Below are positions 9,239-20,007 of a stretch of 64,000 nt of DNA, one piece after another. A program made the position numbers and the translations under genes. How positions within the stretch are numbered: the stretch's first letter is position 1; each line of letters opens with the position of its first letter. Under the pieces are notes generated by a model. The model did not search any database. It saw only the letters and a program-made list of their open reading frames with translations, and was not told the DNA's origin. Source of the stretch: Acidimicrobiia bacterium (GTDB lineage Bacteria > Actinomycetota > Acidimicrobiia > IMCC26256 > PALSA-610); contig DATBAK010000026.1 of assembly GCA_036271555.1 (NCBI GenBank), forward strand, positions 82,053-146,052, written 5' to 3'.

Positions 9239-9267
9239 CGTTCTCGCGCGTCGGACGCGCGAGAACG
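9239..9267 (+). terminator. Perfect 14-bp hairpin after the C69 peptidase
   Basis: CGTTCTCGCGCGTC, one base, then its exact reverse complement. It starts two bases past the stop codon at 9237. There is no U-tract, so it may slow RNA polymerase or protect the 3' end rather than act as a classical intrinsic terminator. Confidence 0.65.
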
Positions 9268-9343
9268 GGCGGGTCGCTCCTCGGCCCGTCCGACCCGTGG
9301 CTGAGGCGTCGAGAAGGGCGAAGCTTGCGAGCCCGACCATGAG
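9267..9343 (+). repeat. Intergenic stem-loop element copy 3
   Basis: Stem GGGCGGGTCG (9267-9276) pairs with CGGCCCGTCC (9282-9291) over ten pairs including wobbles, with loop CTCCT. The tail CTGAGGCGTCG, GGCGAAGCTTGCGAGCC and CGACCATGAGA follows. It stands directly behind the hairpin after the C69 gene and ahead of the acyl-CoA synthetase. Confidence 0.75.
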
Positions 9344-9409
9344 AATCGACCGCTCGCGCGGTCGGCCACTACGGTCCGCGGACCGCATACCGGTCCGAGC
9401 GGAGCACGG

Positions 9410-11053
9410 ATGCAGTTCAACCTGGCCGATCTCTGGGAACGTGTCGCCGACACCGTGCCGGACAGCGCGGCCGTCGTCGATGGCACTCGTCGCTACACGT
9501 TCGCCGATGTCGACCGCCGCGCGACGCAACTCGCGCACGCGCTCGCGGCGCGCGGCATCGGCCCGGGCGATCACGTCGCGGTCTACCTCTACAACTCGAC
9601 CGAGTACCTCGAGACGATGCTCGCCGCGTTCAAGATCCGCGCGGTGCCGATCAACGTCAACTACCGCTACGTCCAGGACGAGCTGCGCTACCTGTTCAAC
9701 GACTGCGACGCGCGCGCCGTCGTCTTCCACGCCGAGTTCGCGCCGAAGCTCGACGCGATCCGCGCGTCGCTGCCGTTGCTCGAGACGTTCGTGTGCGTCG
9801 ACGACGGCACGGGTGACCTCGAGACCACGGACGGGCTCGGCGCGGTCGAGTACGAAGCCGCGCTCGCGGCCGAGCCCACGGCGCGCGACTTCGCGCCGCG
9901 CTCGAACGACGACCTGTACATCCTCTACACCGGTGGCACGACCGGGATGCCGAAGGGCGTCATGTGGCGCCACCAGGACGTCTTCTTCGGCGCGATGGGT
10001 GGCGCGGGCGGTGGCGGCGCACCGGTGGCGACGCCCGAGGAGATCGCCGAGCGCTGCCTCGTTCCCCGCACCCGTTGCGTGCCCGCGTGCCCGTTCATGC
10101 ACGGCACCGCGCACTGGATGGCGTTCTCCACGCTGTTCCTCGGCGGCAGCGTCGTCATCCCGACCGAGCACACGCTCGTGCCCGTGAAGCTCTGGGGCCT
10201 GATCGAGCGCGAGCAGGCGAGCTTCCTCGTGATCGTCGGCGACGCGTTCGCGCGTCCGCTGCTCGATGCGCTCGACTCCGACGCGACACCGAACGCGTCG
10301 CACATCGACCTCTCGTCGCTCCGCGTCATCCTCTCGGGCGGCGCGATCCTCTCGCCCGCGTTGAAGCGCGCACTCGTCGAGCGGCTGCCCGGCGTGCTCG
10401 TCGTCGACGGCTTCGGCGCATCGGAGACCGGCGGCCAGGGCCAGAGCATCACGGTCGCCGGCGGTCCGATCGCGCCGGCACCGACGTTCACCGTGAACGA
10501 CGAGACCACCGTGCTCGACGAGCAGCTGCACCCGCTGCCCGCCGGCGTCATCGGACTCCTCGCGCGGCGTGGTCACATCCCGCTCGGGTATTACAAGGAC
10601 CCGGTGAAGACCGCAGCAACGTTCCCGACCGTCGACGGCGTGCGCTGGTCCGTGCCCGGCGATCACGCGCGCATCGAGGACAACGGCTCGATCACGCTGC
10701 TCGGGCGCGGCTCGGTGTCGATCAACACCGGTGGCGAGAAGGTGTACCCGGAGGAAGTCGAGTCCGCGTTGAAGGCGCTCGACGTAGTGTTCGATGCCGT
10801 CGTCGTCGGTGTACCGGACGAGCGCTTCGGCGAGCGGGTCGTCGCCGTCGTGCAGACACGCGACGGCACCGAGCCCGACCGCGACGCGCTGCGCGAGCGG
10901 CTGCGCGGTCAGCTCGCGGGCTACAAGGTCCCGCGCGAGGTCGTCGCAGTCGATCAGATCGTGCGCTCGCCTTCGGGGAAGCCCGACTACCGCTGGGCGC
11001 GTGGTATCGCCATCGACCGGCTCGGCGCGACACCGGGCACCGAGGGGCGATGA
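9410..11053 (+). CDS. Acyl-CoA synthetase, FadD type
   Basis: AMP-forming ligase that activates a carboxylic or fatty acid as an acyl-adenylate and then a CoA thioester. The 547-residue protein has the P-loop [14 protein letters not shown] (173-186), the adenylate motif region [12 protein letters not shown], the hinge [14 protein letters not shown] and the C-terminal [10 protein letters not shown] with the catalytic Lys in [10 protein letters not shown]. Overall it resembles the FadD19-like group that acts on steroid side chains, but substrate choice is not readable. It starts at ATG 9410, and its stop overlaps the next gene in an ATGA junction. Confidence 0.92.
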   Translation: MQFNLADLWERVADTVPDSAAVVDGTRRYTFADVDRRATQLAHALAARGIGPGDHVAVYLYNSTEYLETMLAAFKIRAVPINVNYRYVQDELRYLFNDCDARAVVFHAEFAPKLDAIRASLPLLETFVCVDDGTGDLETTDGLGAVEYEAALAAEPTARDFAPRSNDDLYILYTGGTTGMPKGVMWRHQDVFFGAMGGAGGGGAPVATPEEIAERCLVPRTRCVPACPFMHGTAHWMAFSTLFLGGSVVIPTEHTLVPVKLWGLIEREQASFLVIVGDAFARPLLDALDSDATPNASHIDLSSLRVILSGGAILSPALKRALVERLPGVLVVDGFGASETGGQGQSITVAGGPIAPAPTFTVNDETTVLDEQLHPLPAGVIGLLARRGHIPLGYYKDPVKTAATFPTVDGVRWSVPGDHARIEDNGSITLLGRGSVSINTGGEKVYPEEVESALKALDVVFDAVVVGVPDERFGERVVAVVQTRDGTEPDRDALRERLRGQLAGYKVPREVVAVDQIVRSPSGKPDYRWARGIAIDRLGATPGTEGR

Positions 11054-13092
11054 ACCGGCTCGCGCAGGAGTCGAGCCCGTACCTCCGGCAGCACGCCGAC
11101 AACCCCGTCGACTGGTACCCCTGGGGCGACGAGGCGCAGGCGCGGGCCCACGAGCTCGACCGCCCGATCTTCCTGTCGATCGGCTACAGCGCGTGCCACT
11201 GGTGTCACGTGATGGCGCACGAATCGTTCGAGGATCCCGCGATCGCGGCGCACATGAACGACCGCTTCGTGAACGTGAAGGTCGACCGCGAGGAACGCCC
11301 CGACGTCGACGCGGTGTACATGCAGGCGGTGCAGGCCCTGACCGGCAGCGGCGGCTGGCCGATGAGCGTGTGGCTCACTCCCGACGGCCGGCCGTTCTAC
11401 GCGGGCACCTACTTCCCGCCCGTCGAGCGGCACGGCATGCCGAGCTTCACGCGCGTCATCGATGCGGTCTCGGACGCGTGGAGCACGCGCCGCGACGAGT
11501 TGCTCGACGCCGCAGATCAGATCTCGGGCGCGATCGCGCGCTCGATCGTCCCGGAGAGTACGGGCGAGCCGGACGCGTCGGTCCTCACGAACGCGGTCGA
11601 GAGCTTGCGCGCGAGCTTCGATCCGCGATTCGGCGGCTTCGGGCGCGCACCGAAGTTCCCGCCCGCGATGGCACTGGCGTTCCTGTGCGGCCGCGCCGCG
11701 GTCGATCCGACGTTCGCGAGCCTCGAGATGATCACGACGACGCTCGACGCGATGGCTGCGGGCGGCATGTACGACCAGCTCGGCGGCGGCTTCGCGCGCT
11801 ACTCGACCGACACGTACTGGCTCGTGCCCCACTTCGAGAAGATGCTCTACGACAACGCCCTGCTCCTGCGCGCGTACACGCAGGGCTGGCTGATCACGCG
11901 CGAGGCACGGTACGCGCGCGTCGTCGACGAGACGATCGGGTACCTCCTGCGCGACCTGCGCCGCCCCGGCGGCGGGTTCGCGTCCGCGGAGGACGCCGAC
12001 TCCGAAGGCGAGGAAGGCCGCTTCTACGTGTGGTCGCGCGCGGAGCTCGAGGAGGTCTGCGGCGACGACGCGGCGGAGGCGATCCGCTACTGGGGCGTGA
12101 CCGACGGCGGGAACTTCGAGGGCCGCAACATCCTCCACGTCGTCGACCCGCACGAGGAACCGCCCGACGCGGTGCAGCGCGCCCGCGCCGCGCTCCTCGC
12201 GCACCGCGAGCAACGCGTGCGCCCCGGACTCGACGACAAGGTTCTCCTCGCCTGGAACGCGCTCGCGGTGCGCGCGCTCGCCGAGGCCGGCGCCGCGTTC
12301 GACCGCCCCGAGTGGATCGACGCGGCGCGCGAGACCACGCGCTTCCTCCTGACGAGCCTCCGCCGCGCCGACGGCCGGCTCCTGCGTTCGTGGCAGGAGA
12401 CCGCGCCCGAGCTCGAAGGTCAGGGCCGCGCCCGTCATCTCGCGTATGCGGACGACTACGCCGCCCTGCTCGCCGCGCTGATCACGCTCGCCGAGATCGA
12501 CGACCCTGCCGGGCTGACCGACGCGATCGCGGTCGCCGACGCGCTCGTCGACCTCTTCCACGATGACGCCGGCGGCTTCTTCACGACCGGCTCGGACGCG
12601 CCCGCGCTGATCGTGCGGCCCAAGGATTACGAGGACAACGCGACGCCGTCGGAGAACTCGCTCGCCGCGCACGCGCTGCTCCGTCTCGCCGCGCTCACCG
12701 GCGAGCCGCGCTACGAAGCCCTCGCGGCCGAGGTCGTCGACGCGCTCGCGCCGCTCGCGTCACAGCACGCGGTCGCGTTCGGCGAGCTGCTCCAGGCGAT
12801 CGAACGGCGCGTGAGCGCGCCGCTCGAGATCGCGATCGTCGGCGCGCCCGACGACCCCGCGACGACCGCGCTCCGGCGCGCGGTCACGGGTCGACTCCTC
12901 CCGACCGCGGTCGTGCTCGTCGCCGCGCCCGGCGCCGACGACGCACGGATCAGCCCGCTGCTCGCCGATCGTCCCCTCGTCGACGGCCGACCCGCGGCCT
13001 ACGTGTGCGAGCGCTTCGCCTGCCGCGCGCCGGTCACCGAACCCGACGCGCTCCGCGCCGAGCTCGACCGGGTGATGGGCGTGACGAGCTGA
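11050..13092 (+). CDS. DUF255 thioredoxin-domain protein (YyaL / SPATA20 type)
   Basis: A 680-residue protein of the widespread YyaL/SSP411 family. The N-terminal thioredoxin-like domain has the conserved [16 protein letters not shown] block with a CxxC-type pair (Cys49, Cys52), followed by [13 protein letters not shown] and [20 protein letters not shown]. The rest is an (alpha/alpha)6 barrel like N-acylglucosamine epimerases, with [10 protein letters not shown] and [15 protein letters not shown] as visible signatures. The biochemical role of the family is not settled. The start overlaps the stop of the acyl-CoA synthetase, implying coupled expression. Confidence 0.93.
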   Translation: MNRLAQESSPYLRQHADNPVDWYPWGDEAQARAHELDRPIFLSIGYSACHWCHVMAHESFEDPAIAAHMNDRFVNVKVDREERPDVDAVYMQAVQALTGSGGWPMSVWLTPDGRPFYAGTYFPPVERHGMPSFTRVIDAVSDAWSTRRDELLDAADQISGAIARSIVPESTGEPDASVLTNAVESLRASFDPRFGGFGRAPKFPPAMALAFLCGRAAVDPTFASLEMITTTLDAMAAGGMYDQLGGGFARYSTDTYWLVPHFEKMLYDNALLLRAYTQGWLITREARYARVVDETIGYLLRDLRRPGGGFASAEDADSEGEEGRFYVWSRAELEEVCGDDAAEAIRYWGVTDGGNFEGRNILHVVDPHEEPPDAVQRARAALLAHREQRVRPGLDDKVLLAWNALAVRALAEAGAAFDRPEWIDAARETTRFLLTSLRRADGRLLRSWQETAPELEGQGRARHLAYADDYAALLAALITLAEIDDPAGLTDAIAVADALVDLFHDDAGGFFTTGSDAPALIVRPKDYEDNATPSENSLAAHALLRLAALTGEPRYEALAAEVVDALAPLASQHAVAFGELLQAIERRVSAPLEIAIVGAPDDPATTALRRAVTGRLLPTAVVLVAAPGADDARISPLLADRPLVDGRPAAYVCERFACRAPVTEPDALRAELDRVMGVTS

Positions 13093-13099
13093 CCCGACC

Positions 13100-13176
13100 G
13101 GGCGGTTCGCTTCGCGGATCGCCCGCGCCGCTCCCATCCCGCGTCGGGAGCGGCGAGCGAAGCGAGTGCGACCAGA
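13100..13176 (+). repeat. Intergenic stem-loop element copy 4
   Basis: Stem GGGCGGTTCG (13,100-13,109) pairs with CGGATCGCCC (13,115-13,124) around loop CTTCG. Compared with the 60,535 copy, a G-C pair has become T-A, a compensatory change. The tail is GGAGCGGCGAGCGAAGCGAG then TGCGACCAGAG. It lies between two convergent genes. Confidence 0.78.
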
Positions 13177-13203
13177 GAGCTCAGACAGCTCAGAGAGCTC
13201 AGA
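13177..13203 (+). repeat. Three tandem copies of a 9-bp unit
   Basis: Units GAGCTCAGA, CAGCTCAGA and GAGCTCAGA follow each other without gaps, directly after element copy 4. The stop codon of the next minus-strand gene (13,199-13,201) falls in the third unit. Confidence 0.7.
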
Positions 13204-13882
13204 CCGCGACGACGGTGAAGCTGCCGTCGGCGAGGGCCTCGGCGACGGCCCAACCGAAGGCGATCATCGCCTCGCCCTTGGCCGGCTCGTGACTGCCGAC
13301 GAGCTCGACGACCTTCGCGCCGCCGGTCGCCTTCACCGGCGCGGCGTCGAGGATCGGAACGACTGACGGGCGACGACCGGGCACCTTGATGCGGAACGTG
13401 CGGTCGTCGAACTGACCCTCGTTGCCGAAGCGCTTCGCGAGCCTGCGACCCCACGCGCGCTCTTCGCCCGACGGGTTGTACGCGGGACGCGGCACGACGT
13501 TCGTGTAGCTCGTCAGCAGCGTGTACGCCGCGGGATGCGCGAGACGCGTCGCGACGAGCACGTCCTCGTCGGGAAACGAGATCGCGGCGCGGCGTGCGAG
13601 CTCACCGGTCATGAGCTTGAGCGCGGCGGCCGCGTTCTTGCCCTTCCGGCTCGCGCCCAGGCCCCAGAGGATCGAGGGCGTGCCCCCGATTCGCTCGAGC
13701 GAACCGAACATGAACGACTGGAGGTCGCCGTCGACGGTGACCAGCACGGCCAACGGGAAATGCTCGACCTGATGATCGAGCTGCTCGTCCTTCAGAGGGA
13801 GGCCGGCTGACTGGAGGAGCAATCCGAACTCGTCGAGCTCGGCCGGCTTCAGCGAGATGGAGTCACGGGAGTCAACGTGCAT
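13199..13882 (-). CDS. Conserved-looking protein of unknown function, 227 aa
   Basis: Not recognised. A soluble 227-residue alpha/beta protein without signal peptide. The stretch QVEHFPLAVLVTVDGDLQSF followed by GSLERIGGTPSILWGLGASR, and later VLVATRLAHPAAYTLLTSYT, looks like a single-domain fold, possibly GNAT-like in order, but without a clear acetyl-CoA loop. It starts with ATG at 13,882; a CACAAT hexamer about ten bases upstream may be a -10. It is convergent with the DUF255 gene. Confidence 0.75.
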   Translation of the reverse strand: MHVDSRDSISLKPAELDEFGLLLQSAGLPLKDEQLDHQVEHFPLAVLVTVDGDLQSFMFGSLERIGGTPSILWGLGASRKGKNAAAALKLMTGELARRAAISFPDEDVLVATRLAHPAAYTLLTSYTNVVPRPAYNPSGEERAWGRRLAKRFGNEGQFDDRTFRIKVPGRRPSVVPILDAAPVKATGGAKVVELVGSHEPAKGEAMIAFGWAVAEALADGSFTVVAV

Positions 13883-13942
13883 CGCGTATCTATTGTGGCC
13901 GACGCGGAGACCCCCGGGAAAGTCGTAGACCCGCTCCCGGCG

Positions 13943-14335
13943 TCACGACGCCGACGCCGGGCGAGCCTTCTCCAGCTCCCAGTAGGCCTTGCCGGTGACA
14001 ATCCGGCCGTCACCGTCGAACGAGAAGACGTCGACCGCGTCGATGACCATCCCGGCTCCGCCGACCACTGTGTGGATCTCCATCACGAGCGCCGCCTCGG
14101 TGCCGCACACGTGCACGTGGATCGGCCGCAGCTCGATCGAGTCGGCCATCGAGTGGGCGGTGTCCCAGAACGCGCCGACGCCGTCGTGACCGTGATGGGT
14201 CGGGGTGCCGACCGGGTCGGTCCATTCGGCGGTCGGTGCGAAGCACGCGAGCAGCGCGTCGCGGTCGTTCGCCTTGTACGCGGCGACATAGGCGCCGACG
14301 GTCGCGCGGATCTGTTCGGGTGACGGTGCGCTCAT
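13943..14335 (-). CDS. SnoaL-like / NTF2-fold protein
   Basis: 130-residue single-domain protein of the NTF2-like superfamily, which includes ketosteroid isomerases and SnoaL-type cyclases. The family pattern is clear: YVAAYKANDRDALLACFAPT, then EWTDPVGTPTHHGHDGVGAFWD, then the strands ending in IDAVDVFSFDGDGRIVTGKAYW. The likely pocket acids are the Asp in WTDPVG and the Asp/Glu near the end. A small-molecule isomerase or hydratase role is possible, but the substrate is unknown. ATG at 14,335. Confidence 0.85.
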   Translation of the reverse strand: MSAPSPEQIRATVGAYVAAYKANDRDALLACFAPTAEWTDPVGTPTHHGHDGVGAFWDTAHSMADSIELRPIHVHVCGTEAALVMEIHTVVGGAGMVIDAVDVFSFDGDGRIVTGKAYWELEKARPASAS

Positions 14336-14354
14336 CGTCGGGACAGTACGGCAC

Positions 14355-14399
14355 CCGGTCCCCGCGCCGCGGCGAGCGGAGCGCCGCGCGCGACCGGAG
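14355..14399 (+). repeat. Intergenic element copy 5, degenerate
   Basis: Retains GCGGCGAGCGGAGCG and GCGCGACCGGAG of the element tail, with a short internal change. No clear stem-loop half is present. It lies between the SnoaL-like gene and the PPK2 gene. Confidence 0.4.
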
Positions 14400-15206
14400 C
14401 TACGGGATCACCGTGCCCTCGACGCCGGGCGGCTCGGGCGGGAGCTGCGGCTTCATCTCCTCCAGCACCTCGACCATGATCGAGGAGATCGCGAAGTTGC
14501 GGACCCACTTGTGATCGCCGGGCACGACGTACCACGGCGCCGCGGCGGTCGATGTCGCGGTGATCGCCTTGGCGTACGCGGTCTGGTACTCGTCCCAGTG
14601 CTCACGGGCTTCGAGGTCGGCACGATCGAACTTCCAGCGCTTCTCGGGATCGTCGACGCGCGCCTGGAGGCGGCGCCGCTGCTCCGCCTTCGAGATGTGC
14701 AGGAAGACCTTCACGACCGCGGTGCCCTGCGACACGAGCAGGTGCTCGAAGTCGTTGATCATCCCGAAGCGCGCCCCGCGCTCGTCGTCGTCGATGAGCC
14801 CGAGCACGTGGGTGGTGACGACGTCCTCGTAGTGCGACCGGTTGAAGATCCCGATCTCGCCCTTGCGCGGGCACACGCGGTGCACGCGCCACAGGAAGTC
14901 GTGCTCGCGCTCGACGTCGTTCGGTGCCTTGAACGACGCGACCCGGCAGCCCTGCGGGTTCACACCCGAGAACACGTGACGGATCGTGCCGTCCTTGCCG
15001 CCGGCGTCGAGACCCTGCAGCACGAGCAGCACGCTCCGGCGCCGCTCGCCCCACAGGTGGTTCTGCAGCAGCGCGAGCCGGTCGACGTGCGCCTGCGCGA
15101 GGGGCGCAGTGGTCGACTTGTCGCGCAGCCCGAGCTTGCGGTCGGTGGCCGAATCGAGCGGGGCATCACCCGACGCCCGCAATCGCGAGCGCATCGACTT
15201 CGCCAC
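14400..15206 (-). CDS. ppk2: Polyphosphate kinase 2 family protein
   Basis: Polyphosphate:nucleotide phosphotransferase, which uses polyphosphate to phosphorylate nucleoside mono- or diphosphates. The 268-residue single-domain length fits PPK2. Walker A is GLDAGGKDGT (about residues 65-74), followed by SGVNPQGCRVASFKAPNDVE; the Walker B region is IGIFNRSHYEDV and the lid carries RRLQARVDDPEKRWKF. It starts with GTG at 15,206. The direction of the reaction and the AMP/ADP preference cannot be told by eye. Confidence 0.93.
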   Translation of the reverse strand: MAKSMRSRLRASGDAPLDSATDRKLGLRDKSTTAPLAQAHVDRLALLQNHLWGERRRSVLLVLQGLDAGGKDGTIRHVFSGVNPQGCRVASFKAPNDVEREHDFLWRVHRVCPRKGEIGIFNRSHYEDVVTTHVLGLIDDDERGARFGMINDFEHLLVSQGTAVVKVFLHISKAEQRRRLQARVDDPEKRWKFDRADLEAREHWDEYQTAYAKAITATSTAAAPWYVVPGDHKWVRNFAISSIMVEVLEEMKPQLPPEPPGVEGTVIP

Positions 15207-15231
15207 CGCGGCAGCCTACGGCGATGGTTCG

Positions 15232-18200
15232 CTAGCCGCGCGAGCGCCGGCGGCTGCGCACACCGGCCTCGAGGATCGCGCACTCGATGCACATCGAGCT
15301 CCGGCGACCCCGCGGGGTCACGAGGCACTCGTCGCACGCGGGCTCGCCGCAACGCGCGCACCGCTTGCGGGTGACGACACCGACGTGACGCACGCACACT
15401 GCGAGCGGTTCGGAGCCCGACGGCAGCGGCGCGGCGGGCTCGATCGGCGCGTCCCGCTCGCGCGAGGTGTCGAACCGACCTTCCCAGGGCGGAGCCTGCG
15501 GGACGGGCTTGTGCTTGCGCCGGCGCGTGTGCGGCGGCTTCCACGGACCCGTCGCGCGATCGGGCTGCGGTTCCTCGCGCCGGATCTTCGGCTGGGGCTC
15601 GGGCTTCGGCTCGCGCTTGGCCCTCGGCTCGGGCTTCGGCTTCGGCGCCTTCTTGGCCTTCGGCTCGCGGCGGGCGACGACCTCTTCGCGGTCGACGAAC
15701 AGGTCGTCGAGCGGGTTGCGCTTCGCCTGCGTCCGCTCGACGGGCTCGATCGGCGACTCGACGGGCGCAGCCGCGACGGCCTCCACGGGCGGCGCCGGCG
15801 GGGCGGGTTCGACGGCCTCGACCGGCGGCGCCGGCGTGCTCGCGGCGGGCGGCTTCGGCTCCTCGTGCGCCTCGCGGTCGAAGAGCGCGGGTCGACGCAC
15901 CTCGGCCACCGGCGCCTCGACGACGGGCCGCGAAGCGACCGGCGCCTGCGGCACGGCGGCGACGGGCGTCACGGGCTCGGGCTCCGGCTCGGGCGCGTTC
16001 GCAACGACCGGTTCCGCGGGCGCGGCCGGCTCGGGCTGCGTGACCTCGGGCTCCGCCCGGTGCGCAAAGAAGTCGGGCACGGGCTGCTCGGCGAGCCGCT
16101 TGGCGGCGGCGAGCGCCTCGGTGTCACCGAAGAAGTCGGCGGCGGGCCGCGAGTCGGCCGCGGCGGCGACGTCGCCGCTGGCGGGCGCCGACCCCTCCCA
16201 ACCGAAGCGCAGCTTCGTCGGCGCGGGCGCCCACGCCGGGCGGGACCGCACGATGGGCGCGTCGTCGCTCATCGCCGAACCGGCGAGGGCGGGCTTCGCA
16301 TCGGGCGACGGCTCGCGCACCACTTCGGGTACGGGCTCGGGCTCGGGCTCGGACTCGGGCAGGCTCGCAAACGCGGGCTCCACCGGGACGACCGGCTCGG
16401 CCACCACGACCGGCTCGGCCACCACGACCGCCTCGACCTCGACCTGCGCCGCGGCCGGAGCGGCAGGAGCGCCAGGAGCGGCGGGAACCTCGGGCACCGC
16501 CGGAACGTCGGCGACCTCAAGGGCTTCGGGGGCTTCGATCTCGACGCTCGCGACGACTTCGGGTTCGGTCGCGAACGCGACCGCGGGCGCGACCTCGGCC
16601 TCGAACGTCGGCGCCACCGCGACCTCGGCCTCGATCTCGGGGACCTCGTCGACCGCGGGCTCGACGCCCTCGTACTGCGCCGCTTCGACGTCGGCCGGCG
16701 TCCAGACGACCCCGTTGATACCGAGCTCCTCGGCCCAGCGCACGACCGCGTCGGCCTCGGTGACGATGACGACCTGGCGACGACGCGACAGCGTCGACAA
16801 CGTGTCGAGCAGCGTCGCGAGCGCGTTCCCGCCAACGTCGTCGAAGCACTCCCCGACGACCACGGGCGGACCCGAGAGCTCGACGAGCACGCTCATCGCG
16901 TCGGTCAGCTCCCGTGGCTCCGCCGTGCCGAGGGTGACCGGCGCTTCACGTCCCGCGAGCGTGCCGCCGCTGACGCTGGCGATGAGGTCGCGCTCTGCGG
17001 CGGCGAGCTCGTTCTCGGCCAGGTCGAGCTGCTCGTCGAGGCGCGTGCCTTCGGCTTCGATCTCTTCGAGCTCGGCGCGCAACGCCGAGTGGTGGGCGCG
17101 GCGCGACTGGCCGCCCTGGAGGTGACGCTCGGCGGCGACGATCGGGTCGTCCCCGGCGGGAACCTCGGCCTCCCGGAGCGCAGCTCGGAGCCGGTCGCGC
17201 GCCGCGTTCGACGGCGTCTCGGTGAGCCCGGTGCGCAGCTCCGCGCCGACGTCGGGCCCGGGCAACCGGCCCAGCAGCCGCGCCACGCGCGCGCGCAGGT
17301 CGAGCTCTCGTTCCGAGAGCAGCACGAACACCTGCTCGCGGTCGCGGGCGCGCGCGAGCGCGGCGTCCGCGGTGACGAGCGCGGCCTCGTCGTGCGCGGC
17401 GTCGTCCTGACCGCGGCCTTCCGCCATCGCGAGGAGGAACGTCGCGTAGCTCTCGAAGCCGATCTCGCGGAGCGCGACCCGTTCGGCTTCGACGGCTTCG
17501 GCCACGAGCTGACCGGCCGCCTTGCGCTCACCGCGACGGGCGTTGTCGAGTCCCGACGCGAGCCGCTCGACCGCGGCGTGCGCCTCCTGCACCCGCCGCA
17601 CCGAGGCGGGATCGATCTTCGAGGCCGAGGCCTCGACGTCGGCTTCCTCGCGCTGCGCGATGCGCGTCCGAACTGCCTCGAGGTTGGCTTCGGCGCGCTC
17701 GACGGTCGGGCCACCGCTGCTGGCCTTGCGCTCGACGACGAGCGCGTCCCACTCGTCGACCAGCGCGCTCATCAGCGGGTTGGGACTGATCGAGTCGGGC
17801 ACGCGCGCAGCGGCGAGCAGTCGCTCGAGCTCGCTGTCGTCGACCCCCGCGACCTGCGTGATCTCGGCTTCGATGTCGTCGGCGCGCATCGACAGCTGCT
17901 CGAGCCGGTCGACCAGCTGATCGCGGCGCGCGAGCGCGGCTTCACGGCGGGAGGCGCGCGCGGCGCGCTTGCCGACGTCGGCCGCGGCGTCGGCCGCGCG
18001 CTTGCGAGCGATCTCGGCCACGAGCATCGGGCCGCGCAGCACGAACGGCCGCTCGTCGGCGGCGGCGAGCGCTTCGGGCAGCTCGAGCACCCGGCCGCCG
18101 ATCTCGATCGTCCCCGTCGCTTCGGGTCCGAGCGGCGCGCCGAGCCGGCCGAGGCTCTCCACCACGGTGTCGGACGCGTCGCGACCGAACCCGGTGACCA

Positions 18201-18303
18201 CGGTCAGCAACGGGTGCAGGACCAGCACGGGCACGGCCGGATGCAGCCCCCTGATCTCGAGCAGGCGGCGGCGGTCGGCCTCGGGAAGCGGAACGGCCAT
18301 CAT
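15232..18303 (-). CDS. Large coiled-coil protein with SMC-like ATPase tail and B-box-like zinc module
   Basis: 1023 residues, not matched to a named family. Residues 1-95 form a small alpha/beta domain. Residues 96-450 are largely charged helices (coiled coil), interrupted near 285-300 by ESYATFLLAMAEGRGQD, as in SMC-like hinge/neck sequences. Residues 478-526 (PPVVVGECFDDVGGNALATL, then a STLSRRRQVVIVTEADAV block) look like the Walker B/D-loop and last strand of SMC/RecN ATPases, but I find no Walker A and the Walker B acids are altered. Residues 550-960 are low-complexity Ala/Pro/Glu/Val. The C-terminus has Cys/His pairs CVRH, CARC, CDEC and CIEC, like the zinc module of some actinobacterial rhomboids. 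Probably a structural or DNA/envelope-associated protein; function unknown. Confidence 0.8.
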   Translation of the reverse strand: MMAVPLPEADRRRLLEIRGLHPAVPVLVLHPLLTVVTGFGRDASDTVVESLGRLGAPLGPEATGTIEIGGRVLELPEALAAADERPFVLRGPMLVAEIARKRAADAAADVGKRAARASRREAALARRDQLVDRLEQLSMRADDIEAEITQVAGVDDSELERLLAAARVPDSISPNPLMSALVDEWDALVVERKASSGGPTVERAEANLEAVRTRIAQREEADVEASASKIDPASVRRVQEAHAAVERLASGLDNARRGERKAAGQLVAEAVEAERVALREIGFESYATFLLAMAEGRGQDDAAHDEAALVTADAALARARDREQVFVLLSERELDLRARVARLLGRLPGPDVGAELRTGLTETPSNAARDRLRAALREAEVPAGDDPIVAAERHLQGGQSRRAHHSALRAELEEIEAEGTRLDEQLDLAENELAAAERDLIASVSGGTLAGREAPVTLGTAEPRELTDAMSVLVELSGPPVVVGECFDDVGGNALATLLDTLSTLSRRRQVVIVTEADAVVRWAEELGINGVVWTPADVEAAQYEGVEPAVDEVPEIEAEVAVAPTFEAEVAPAVAFATEPEVVASVEIEAPEALEVADVPAVPEVPAAPGAPAAPAAAQVEVEAVVVAEPVVVAEPVVPVEPAFASLPESEPEPEPVPEVVREPSPDAKPALAGSAMSDDAPIVRSRPAWAPAPTKLRFGWEGSAPASGDVAAAADSRPAADFFGDTEALAAAKRLAEQPVPDFFAHRAEPEVTQPEPAAPAEPVVANAPEPEPEPVTPVAAVPQAPVASRPVVEAPVAEVRRPALFDREAHEEPKPPAASTPAPPVEAVEPAPPAPPVEAVAAAPVESPIEPVERTQAKRNPLDDLFVDREEVVARREPKAKKAPKPKPEPRAKREPKPEPQPKIRREEPQPDRATGPWKPPHTRRRKHKPVPQAPPWEGRFDTSRERDAPIEPAAPLPSGSEPLAVCVRHVGVVTRKRCARCGEPACDECLVTPRGRRSSMCIECAILEAGVRSRRRSRG

Positions 18304-18420
18304 CGGGACTCAGATCGGCAGGAACCGGTCACGGCTAGAGGACAACGGCAATACTCTCCGTGGCCGCCTCCGGGCGCGATCCGTCGCACACCGGAGCCAT
18401 ACCCGCGGCGAGCCCCGGGC

Positions 18421-19917
<1,497 letters not shown>

Positions 19918-19944
19918 CCCCGACTCCCCGTTCGCTCGGCTCAG

Positions 19945-19974
19945 GGTAACGACCGCCGCGCGGTCGCGGTTGCC
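19945..19974. promoter_or_regulatory. Dyad in the mmsA divergent promoter region
   Basis: GGTAACGACCGC faces GCGGTC and GGTTGCC around a CGC centre, an imperfect inverted repeat with a two-base bulge. It lies between the divergent starts of mmsA (19,917) and the gene at 20,008, where an operator would be expected. Confidence 0.35.
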
Positions 19975-20007
19975 GGGCCGCGTGCCGACCCGCGACGATG
20001 CGTGCGC

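Noticed and set aside
5881..9486. 1201-codon minus-strand frame opposite the M3 and C69 peptidases
   Set aside because: Shadow of real genes on the plus strand: low-complexity Arg/Val/Asp composition, no motifs.
15600..16700. Repetitive-looking stretch that might be a CRISPR or minisatellite
   Set aside because: It is the coding sequence of the Ala/Pro/Glu-rich segment of the 1023-residue protein; the repeats are codon-level and irregular, with no spacer structure.
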